DNA from: JBAXRT01 sp037131065
GTDB taxonomy: Bacteria; Bacteroidota; Bacteroidia; Bacteroidales; FEN-979
NCBI GenBank assembly: GCA_037131065.1
Contig: JBAXRT010000113.1
Coordinates: forward strand, 1-9,874
Direction of reading: 5' to 3'
Length of the DNA: 9,874 nt
Each line of letters starts with the position of its first letter. The stretch's first letter is position 1. Shown here piece after piece: positions 4,935 to 9,874 of this stretch. Below the pieces are notes generated by a model. The model had not been told where the DNA came from. It saw only the letters and a list, made by a program, of their open reading frames with translations, and did no database searches. The position numbers and the translations under genes were made by a program.

Positions 4935-5710
4935 ACCGGAACCGCTCTTTGGGATTGGATGATCTCGCCTTTGCGGGAAGGAACAAGGATTACGGCGCTT
5001 TCGACCTTCGTTCGAGGTACCGGAAATACCTGGTAATCTCTACTATCATCGGGATCCTTTCCGGGGCCCTTCTCGTGCTTATACCATTTTTTATCAACTA
5101 CTTCCGGCCGGTCCCCATCATCGATATGAACCTGATGTATGATGTAGAATACTACAGCATGATGCCGCCGCCGGAAGAGGATCTTCAGAAGCTGGCTATT
5201 GCCTTAAGCAAGCCTTTGCAGGAGGTTCCGCAGGCGCCTGTTGTAAGCGATTCGATCCGCCCGGATGAGGAAAAACCGGTAGCCGATCCGCCAGAGGTCC
5301 AGCGGCCGGAGGATATCCGGCTGAGCGACTCCTCGGGTACCAGCGACAGAGGTTCTCCCGAAGGAGAGCCAGGTGGGGCTGAGGGAGGGATCTCATCCAA
5401 TGTGGATGTCTATCCCCGTTTCCCGGGAGGCGATGAGGCAAGGCTCTATTTCCTGCGAAAAAATGTACGTTACCCCGAGCTTGCCATCAAGAACCAGGTG
5501 CAGGGGGTGGTGTTGCTGGTTTTTGTGATCGAGATCGACGGATCCGTAAGCAATATCCGCGTGAGCAGAGGGATCGGCGGGGGATGCGACGAGGAGTCGG
5601 TCAGGGTAACAAAGATGATGCCCCAGTGGGATCCGGGGAAGAGAAACGGGAAGGCTGTGCGGGTCCTGGTACGTATGCCAATTGTATTCAGGATACCCGG
5701 AAAGAACTAA
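4931..5710 (+). CDS. tonB: Energy transducer TonB
   Basis: A 259-residue TonB-family protein, anchored in the inner membrane, that passes proton-motive-force energy to TonB-dependent outer-membrane transporters. It has a short cytoplasmic start with NKDYGAFDLRSRYRK (18-32), a common lead-in in Bacteroidota TonBs. One membrane segment follows (about 33-58, VISTIIGILSGALLVLIPFF). Next is a periplasmic Pro/Glu-rich spacer (about 78-155), and then the TonB C-terminal domain (about 160-257) with PRFPGGDEARLYFL, VRYPELAIKNQVQG, VFVIEIDGSVSNIRVSRGIG and a final PIVFRI. The YP-E-A motif and the strand pattern are typical. The start overlaps the preceding stop by ATGA. A strong terminator follows. No ExbB or ExbD is nearby, and Bacteroidota carry many tonB paralogues, so the particular transporter served is unknown. 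The gene symbol refers to the family. Confidence 0.93.
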   Translation: MNRNRSLGLDDLAFAGRNKDYGAFDLRSRYRKYLVISTIIGILSGALLVLIPFFINYFRPVPIIDMNLMYDVEYYSMMPPPEEDLQKLAIALSKPLQEVPQAPVVSDSIRPDEEKPVADPPEVQRPEDIRLSDSSGTSDRGSPEGEPGGAEGGISSNVDVYPRFPGGDEARLYFLRKNVRYPELAIKNQVQGVVLLVFVIEIDGSVSNIRVSRGIGGGCDEESVRVTKMMPQWDPGKRNGKAVRVLVRMPIVFRIPGKN

Positions 5711-5718
5711 AAAGTAAA

Positions 5719-5748
5719 AAAAAAGACGACCCGGAGGTCGTCTTTTTT
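5719..5748. terminator. Bidirectional terminator between tonB and the small exported-protein gene
   Basis: A perfect 13-bp stem, A6GACGACC (5719-5731) with GGTCGTCT6 (5736-5748), has a CGGA tetraloop. The A tract on one side and T tract on the other make it work as a rho-independent terminator for both tonB (plus) and the converging gene ending at 5770 (minus). Confidence 0.93.
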
Positions 5749-5769
5749 ATGAGGGTCAACAGGTAATAC

Positions 5770-6024
5770 CTATTTCTTTTCAGGGGTTGCAACCGGCGTT
5801 TCGGCTTTCTTCTCTTTCGGGCAGCAACTGCTTGCACCTTTTGAATGGGCACAATTCTTCATCTCCTTTTCGCTGCATCCGGATTTGGCATCCTTCTGGG
5901 GAGCAGCAGCTTCCTTTTTCTCAACGGGTTTGGTTGTAGTTGTTTTCTGGGTCTGCGGGGTCTGTGCAAAGGTAAGACCGGCGATCAGTACAAACGACGA
6001 TACTAACAAAACTATTTTTTTCAT
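5770..6024 (-). CDS. Small exported cysteine-containing protein of unknown function
   Basis: An 84-residue protein. A signal peptide is clear: a KK start, a hydrophobic core (about residues 4-18) and a probable cleavage after TFA at residue 20, leaving a mature protein that starts QTPQTQ. There is no lipobox cysteine, so it should be a soluble periplasmic or secreted protein of about 64 residues. The mature part is low in complexity (Thr, Lys, Pro, Ala, Glu). It contains one cluster, CSEKEMKNCAHSKGASSCC (50-68), with four cysteines and a histidine, which could bind a metal or form disulfides. It has its own promoter (6070-6100) and shares the terminator 5719-5748. It lies downstream of the hybrid kinase on the same strand, 108 bases away, but a functional link is not shown. 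I do not recognise a named family. The signal peptide and good expression signals support a real gene. Confidence 0.8.
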   Translation of the reverse strand: MKKIVLLVSSFVLIAGLTFAQTPQTQKTTTTKPVEKKEAAAPQKDAKSGCSEKEMKNCAHSKGASSCCPKEKKAETPVATPEKK

Positions 6025-6069
6025 GTTATCAGTTTTTTTGTGAATGAATGTTCAGTTTTAAAAACGATG

Positions 6070-6100
6070 CAAAGTTACATTTAGTATATCGAATTTCCAA
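6070..6100 (-). promoter_or_regulatory. Promoter of the small exported-protein gene
   Basis: On the minus strand TTG (6100-6098), a 20-base spacer and TAACTTTG (6077-6070) match the Bacteroidota consensus fully. The expected RNA start near 6063 gives a leader of about 38 bases. A 7-bp direct repeat (AATTTCC at 6092-6098 and 6113-6119, 21 bases apart) lies across and just upstream of the -33 element and could be an operator. Confidence 0.8.
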
Positions 6101-6132
6101 TAAGGTTCTGTTAATTTCCTGTTAAAAGGATT

Positions 6133-8433
6133 TTATATGCCTGCCGAAAGCGCCTGTTCAACGACTCCCAGCAGGGTTGCCTGGTCAAAAGGCTTTGGAA
6201 TATAATGGGTACAACCCTCCTCAAGCAGCTTCTCCTTATCGTTGGCCATGGCATATCCTGTGACCGCAATGATAGGGATCTTTTCATATCCAGGCAGTTT
6301 CCGGAGCTCTCTTACGGTCTCAATGCCTGTCTTTCCCGATCCGAGGTTTATATCCATCAGGATGATTGCATATTGCTTTGCTTTTGCCATCACAAGGCAG
6401 GTCTCTCCGTTCAAGGCATGTTCCATTTTACAGGCCGAACGGAGGAAGTATTCGGTGAGATCCTTGTTAACCTTGTTATCCTCAACAAGAAGAGCCAGCG
6501 GTAATTTCTCGGATGACCTTCGTGGTCTCTTTGTCTCCACGCGATAGAGTTGTTTTTCAGGGGCTTCCTTTTCCGTTGAAGGGGGCTCAGGCTCACAGGG
6601 TAACCAGATCGAAAAGGCCGATCCGATGCATTCCTGGCTTTCGAGGGTGATCCTGCCTTTTAACAGGTCGATGATTTTTTTGCAGATGGTTAGCCCGATA
6701 CCGCTTCCCTGGTATTCCCGGCCGAATCCCTCGCTTACCTGCCGGAACTCCTGGAAAATAAGTTCAAAATAGTCTTTTGCGATCCCGATCCCGGTATCGG
6801 AGATCCGTATCACGGACCACTCCTGGAAAGGCTCCGTGACCCTTGTTGTTTCGATGGTGACGCCACCCCGTTCGGTGAATTTGATGGAGTTGTCGAGGAT
6901 CTGCCTGAGGAGCTGCTTCAGCAGGTGCTCGTCGGTCTGTATTGACATCGGTCTGATCCCCATGGAACTGATCGTGATCTGTTTTTCGTCGGCCAGCGAT
7001 TGCATCGATTTTACCACAGAACCGATCACATCCTGGAGGGAAATGTCACGGAGGTTGATGGAGACCCTGCCCGATTCCAGTTGCGACAATGTGATGATCG
7101 AATTCAGGGTCAGCATGAGCCTTCGACCTGAGGCATGGATGTTCTCTGCCATGGTTGAATAGTCGGTATCCTTGAGCTCTTCACGGAGGATCTCGGCAAA
7201 ACCGAGGATCCCGTTGAGCGGGGTGCGCAGTTCATGGCTGATGTTCGCGAGGATGGAGGTCTTCAGCCGGTCTGACTCCTCCGCCTTTTCCTTTGAGATG
7301 ATCAGCTCTTTCTCATACAATTTGCGCTTGGTGATATCCCTGAAGATCCCGAAGGTGGCGATGAAATTGCCATCAGTGTCGCACCTCGGGGTGGCGGTGA
7401 CTACGATCCACCGTCGCTCACCGTCGGGGCGGATCACGTTCAGTTCATAGATGCTCTTCTCGCCCGTTTTTCTCAGGCCGGTCTGTCGTCTGATCTCCTC
7501 CCGGCCTGCAGGGTCGACAAATTCCATCAGGTTCTTGCCCATCAGTTCATCGTAGGAAAGACCGAAAAATTCGCATGCCGCCGGATTGGCATAGGTGAAA
7601 ACTTCATCGACATCCACTACGCCAAGCCCTTCGCCGGTGTTCTCAACCAGTTCCCGGTGACGCTCCTCGCTCTCTTTTAGTGCATGCTCCTTTTCCCTGA
7701 TCTCCGTGATATTCCTTACGATAAGCAGGATCATCCATTCCTTGTTGATCTCGATGTTGGTGAGGCGGATCAGGACAGGGATCCTATATCCGGTCTTCGA
7801 AGTGATGGTGGTCTCGATGTTGCTGAGCGACTCTTTTTTATTCCCTTTTTCCCAGTGCCTGAGGCTTTTCTGGTATTCATTCCCGGTGAGGAGGTCCGTA
7901 TAGTTCTTTTTCAGAAGCTCCTCCTTTGTGAAGCCGAGCATTTCGGTCGAAGTCCGGTTTGCATCAACAATCTCGCCGTGGGGTGGCTTTACGATAAATA
8001 TAGCATCCCCCGAGAGTTCAAAGAGCACCCGGTACTTCATCTCGCTAAGCCGGATGTTCTTTTCAAATTTTTCAAGCCGGGTAATAATGGTCTTCTTTAA
8101 TTCATCAACGTTGAAAGGCTTCGTAATGTAATCATCCGCACCAAGGTTCATGCCGTGCCGGATATCCTCCTTGTCCGACTTGGAAGTCAGGAAGATGAAA
8201 GGGATCTGTGAGGTGGAATAGTTCGACTGCAGCTTGGCAAAGACTTCGTAACCGTCCACAACAGGCATGTAGATGTCGCAGAAGATCAGGTCGGGAAGTT
8301 CCTTCTCGGCGGTCTTGATCCCCTCCACGCCATCCCTGGCTTTGAACACAGCATAACCCTCATCTGTCAGAAACTTTGAGGCTGTTTCAAGGAGAATTCG
8401 GTCATCCTCGATGATTAGGATTTTCTTAACCAT
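6133..8433 (-). CDS. Hybrid histidine kinase REC-PAS-PAS-HisKA-HATPase-REC
   Basis: A 766-residue soluble two-component protein. Domains in order: receiver 1 (2-123; acidic pocket E9/D10, phospho-Asp D53, T83, K105); PAS 1 (about 133-245); PAS 2 (about 256-372, with NPAACEFFG and a PAC end IFRDITKRK); HisKA (about 390-458, phospho-His H400 in ISHELRTPLNG); HATPase (about 500-612; N515 in DNSIKF, DTGIGIA at 546, FxxF 560-563, GSGIGL 576-581); receiver 2 (about 645-764; D652, phospho-Asp D694, T725, K747). All catalytic residues are present, so it should autophosphorylate and relay phosphate to D694. There are no membrane segments, so the signal is cytosolic or comes through receiver 1. There is no HPt or DNA-binding output, so partners must lie elsewhere. 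I start at ATG 8433 (MVKKILIIEDD); an upstream TTG at 8439 would add only two residues. No consensus promoter is seen, and 103 bases separate it from dtd. Confidence 0.93.
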   Translation of the reverse strand: MVKKILIIEDDRILLETASKFLTDEGYAVFKARDGVEGIKTAEKELPDLIFCDIYMPVVDGYEVFAKLQSNYSTSQIPFIFLTSKSDKEDIRHGMNLGADDYITKPFNVDELKKTIITRLEKFEKNIRLSEMKYRVLFELSGDAIFIVKPPHGEIVDANRTSTEMLGFTKEELLKKNYTDLLTGNEYQKSLRHWEKGNKKESLSNIETTITSKTGYRIPVLIRLTNIEINKEWMILLIVRNITEIREKEHALKESEERHRELVENTGEGLGVVDVDEVFTYANPAACEFFGLSYDELMGKNLMEFVDPAGREEIRRQTGLRKTGEKSIYELNVIRPDGERRWIVVTATPRCDTDGNFIATFGIFRDITKRKLYEKELIISKEKAEESDRLKTSILANISHELRTPLNGILGFAEILREELKDTDYSTMAENIHASGRRLMLTLNSIITLSQLESGRVSINLRDISLQDVIGSVVKSMQSLADEKQITISSMGIRPMSIQTDEHLLKQLLRQILDNSIKFTERGGVTIETTRVTEPFQEWSVIRISDTGIGIAKDYFELIFQEFRQVSEGFGREYQGSGIGLTICKKIIDLLKGRITLESQECIGSAFSIWLPCEPEPPSTEKEAPEKQLYRVETKRPRRSSEKLPLALLVEDNKVNKDLTEYFLRSACKMEHALNGETCLVMAKAKQYAIILMDINLGSGKTGIETVRELRKLPGYEKIPIIAVTGYAMANDKEKLLEEGCTHYIPKPFDQATLLGVVEQALSAGI

Positions 8434-8517
8434 AGGCAATCAGGATCGGAAAACGGATGGTTAAATTACAAAAAAAAGAAGTTGATATAACAAAAACCTA
8501 AAATTTTTTTAACTTCG

Positions 8518-8535
8518 GACTGCCGACTGCCGACT
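8518..8535. repeat. 7-bp tandem repeat GACTGCC, 2.6 copies
   Basis: GACTGCC stands at 8518-8524 and 8525-8531, followed by GACT. It lies in the spacer between the dtd stop and the hybrid kinase start. It has the same style as the GATGCTG and ACTCGTC repeats elsewhere in the window. Confidence 0.75.
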
Positions 8536-8542
8536 TCCTTCA

Positions 8543-8995
8543 TTATTCCCTGTCCTTTGAGTCAATAATAATCGTCACAGGTCCGTCATTCGTCAGCGTG
8601 ACCTGCATCATGGCTCCGAATACTCCTTTCCCGACGGGTTTGCCAAGATCAGATTCGATGGTACGGATGAATTCCTCATAGAGGGGAATTGCGGTTTCTG
8701 GTTTGGCCGCCCTGATATAAGAGGGACGGTTCCCTTTTTTTGTGCTGGCATGAAGGGTGAACTGGCTCACTACCAGGATCTCACCGCCGGTTTCTGTTAC
8801 CGACCGGTTCATAACTCCCTGGTCGTCGGAAAATATTCTTAACCGGATGATCTTCGAGGTAAGCCACCCGATATCTTCGTTAATGTCGGATTCCTCGATG
8901 CCAAGGAGGATCAGCAGACCGCGGCCAATGGAAGCGACGACCGCATGATCGATCTCAACAGTGGCCGAACTTACTCTTTGGATTACGACACGCAT
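8543..8995 (-). CDS. dtd: D-aminoacyl-tRNA deacylase (DTD)
   Basis: A 150-residue protein of standard DTD length. DTD removes D-amino acids (and glycine mischarged on tRNA-Ala) from tRNA, guarding translation against D-residues. It opens MRVVIQRVSSATVEI and carries the two catalytic motifs: VSQFTLHAS (about 77-85, the SQxT/L motif) and TNDGPVT (about 134-140, the NxGPVT motif whose Gly-cisPro forms the chiral gate). KKGNRPSY is the usual conserved loop between them. The enzyme acts as a cytosolic dimer. The ATG is unambiguous, because the family begins at MR-V-IQRV. Upstream is a TAAGTTTG -7 element (9067-9060), with a long leader that contains GAGTGAC-type repeats. No terminator hairpin is visible after the stop. 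All key residues are intact. Confidence 0.97.
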   Translation of the reverse strand: MRVVIQRVSSATVEIDHAVVASIGRGLLILLGIEESDINEDIGWLTSKIIRLRIFSDDQGVMNRSVTETGGEILVVSQFTLHASTKKGNRPSYIRAAKPETAIPLYEEFIRTIESDLGKPVGKGVFGAMMQVTLTNDGPVTIIIDSKDRE

Positions 8996-9000
8996 ATTTT

Positions 9001-9030
9001 GAGTGACGAGTGACTAAGGACGAGTGACGA
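9001..9030. repeat. GAGTGAC tandem repeats, left arm of an inverted repeat
   Basis: GAGTGAC occurs at 9001-9007 and 9008-9014. After a short interruption, GACGAGTGACGA stands at 9019-9030. The latter is the exact reverse complement of 9109-9120. The block starts six bases upstream of the dtd ATG, in the predicted dtd leader RNA. Confidence 0.8.
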
Positions 9031-9059
9031 ATTCATTTTTTTATTTTTCTTTAGAAATA

Positions 9060-9067
9060 CAAACTTA
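9060..9067 (-). promoter_or_regulatory. Candidate -7 element of the dtd promoter
   Basis: On the minus strand TAAGTTTG matches TAnnTTTG exactly. The nearest upstream TTG (9096-9094) is 26 bases away, longer than the usual 19-21, so the -33 part is uncertain. The predicted RNA start near 9054 would give a leader of about 59 bases that contains the GAGTGAC repeats. Confidence 0.5.
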
Positions 9068-9106
9068 ATAATTCTGATTTAATTCTCATTTTTCAATTAC
9101 AACCCT

Positions 9107-9128
9107 ACTCGTCACTCGTCACTCGTCA
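9107..9128. repeat. ACTCGTC tandem repeat (3 copies), right arm of an inverted repeat
   Basis: ACTCGTC occurs three times in perfect tandem (9107-9113, 9114-9120, 9121-9127). It is the reverse complement of the GACGAGT unit at 9001-9030. The two blocks face each other across about 78 AT-rich bases that contain the dtd promoter candidate. Confidence 0.85.
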
Positions 9129-9173
9129 AGGTTTCATTGCCGATATGTTAATTGGAAAAATTCCAGGTCCTGA

Positions 9174-9206
9174 TTGGGATTCATTTCCCCTAATATTGTA
9201 GTTTTG
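9174..9206 (+). promoter_or_regulatory. Promoter of pdxJ
   Basis: TTG (9174-9176), a 22-base spacer and TAGTTTTG (9199-9206) match the Bacteroidota promoter form, with a spacer one base longer than usual. The expected RNA start near 9212 leaves a leader of roughly 10 bases before the pdxJ ATG at 9221, so there is little room for a ribosome binding site. Confidence 0.65.
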
Positions 9207-9220
9207 TTAAAACTTACTGC

Positions 9221-9874
9221 ATGACGAAGCTGAGTGTTAATATCAATAAAATTGCCACTTTACGGAATGCAAGGGGAGGGAACCTGCCGGACCTGCTGAA
9301 GACGGCTGCCGACTGTGAGCAGTTCGGTGCCCAGGGGATCACCGTTCATCCCCGCCCCGACGAAAGGCATATCCGGTACCAGGATGTGCTGGACCTGAGA
9401 CCACTCGTCACCACAGAATTCAATATTGAAGGTTATCCCTCTGAACAATTCATAGAACTGGTGTTGAAGGTAAAACCCGATCAGGTAACCCTCGTGCCCG
9501 ATCCGCCAGAGGCGATCACATCGAGCGCCGGGTGGGATACAGTGAAAAATGTTGATTTTTTACGCGATGTTATAAAAATCTTCAGGGAAGCCGGCATCCG
9601 TACCTCCATCTTCATCGAGACCGACCCGGAGATGATCCGCATGGCAGCCGAAACTGATACCGACCGGGTGGAACTTTACACCGAATCCTATGCCAGGAAT
9701 TTCCCGTCGAATCGTGAGAGGGCCGTTAAACCCTTTCACGACGCAGCAATCGTTGCAGCCGACGTCGGACTTGGACTGAATGCAGGCCACGACCTGAACC
9801 TGGAGAACCTGAACTATTTTTTTGAAAATGTTCCCGGACTCCTCGAGGTTTCCATCGGCCACGCGCTGATCTGC
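9221..9874 (+). CDS. pdxJ: Pyridoxine 5'-phosphate synthase PdxJ, 3' end outside window
   Basis: The first 218 residues of PdxJ are encoded; the family is about 235-245 long, so roughly 20 C-terminal residues are missing at the window edge. PdxJ condenses 1-deoxy-D-xylulose 5-phosphate with 3-amino-2-oxopropyl phosphate to pyridoxine 5'-phosphate, the ring-closing step of the DXP-dependent vitamin B6 pathway. It is a cytosolic TIM-barrel octamer. The frame starts MTKLSVNINKIATLRNARGG and contains the active-site stretch GITVHPRPDERHIR (39-52; His43 and His50), the glutamate of FNIEGYP (Glu70), VELYTESYA (Glu151), GLGLNAGHDL (His190) and VSIGHALI near the end (210-217). These correspond to the known catalytic and phosphate-binding residues. 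The ATG at 9221 fits the family start and lies directly behind the promoter. It is divergent from dtd across a 225-base spacer. The frame is open to the last base. Confidence 0.96.
   Translation, partial: MTKLSVNINKIATLRNARGGNLPDLLKTAADCEQFGAQGITVHPRPDERHIRYQDVLDLRPLVTTEFNIEGYPSEQFIELVLKVKPDQVTLVPDPPEAITSSAGWDTVKNVDFLRDVIKIFREAGIRTSIFIETDPEMIRMAAETDTDRVELYTESYARNFPSNRERAVKPFHDAAIVAADVGLGLNAGHDLNLENLNYFFENVPGLLEVSIGHALIC

Noticed and set aside
7684..8100. Plus-strand frames over the hybrid kinase
   Set aside because: They are shadows of a gene whose catalytic motifs are all accounted for on the minus strand.
8434..8439. Upstream start of the hybrid kinase at 8439
   Set aside because: The codon there is TTG; the ATG at 8433 begins exactly where receiver domains normally start (MVKKILIIEDD).
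9001..9128. CRISPR-like array
   Set aside because: The units are 7 bp and contiguous without spacers, and the two blocks are in opposite orientation, so this is not a CRISPR.

Overview
The window looks like chromosomal DNA of a member of the Bacteroidota, most likely an environmental member of the Bacteroidales or a relative. The phylum call rests on several sights. Many starts lack a Shine-Dalgarno sequence. Promoters match the Bacteroidota sigma-70 form TTG-N19-21-TAnnTTTG (in front of the HU gene, the small exported protein, and less perfectly era, dtd and pdxJ). The TonB protein has the long N-terminal anchor typical of the phylum, PdxJ begins with the VNINKIATLRNARGGN form, and the initiator tRNA lacks an encoded CCA. 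The order-level placement is only a guess.

Left part (1-2122): an AT-rich, decayed zone. It opens with the 3' two thirds of an initiator tRNA and its terminator. Next come a broken gene of an uncharacterised Bacteroidota family (146-505, minus), an intact HU gene (599-871, minus) with promoter and terminator, a SHOCT-domain tail with an in-frame stop (1147-1272, minus), and a PAS-to-receiver fusion out of frame (1289-1734, plus). The fusion is the scar of a hybrid sensor kinase that lost its middle. An intact small STAS-like gene follows (1748-2122).

Middle part (2215-5710): a plus-strand housekeeping cluster with higher GC: era, der, an Hsp15/RqcP-type S4 RNA-binding protein, and tonB. The last three are tightly packed (4-nt gap, then an ATGA overlap). 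The first three act on ribosome assembly or rescue; TonB energises outer-membrane import. The cluster ends in a strong hairpin terminator that also serves the converging gene.

Right part (5770-9874): on the minus strand, a small exported cysteine-containing protein of unknown role, a large REC-PAS-PAS-HisKA-HATPase-REC hybrid histidine kinase without a DNA-binding output, and dtd (D-aminoacyl-tRNA deacylase). On the plus strand, the first 218 codons of pdxJ (vitamin B6 synthesis) run off the window end.

I did not find a convincing undescribed multi-gene system. The points most worth a second look are: the deletion scar that fuses PAS to REC at a short shared GGCTAT sequence, a palindromic repeat lying in frame in the linker of Der, a recurring class of 5-13 bp intergenic tandem repeats (one pair forming a large inverted repeat around the dtd promoter), and an era promoter placed so close to the ATG that the mRNA should be leaderless.
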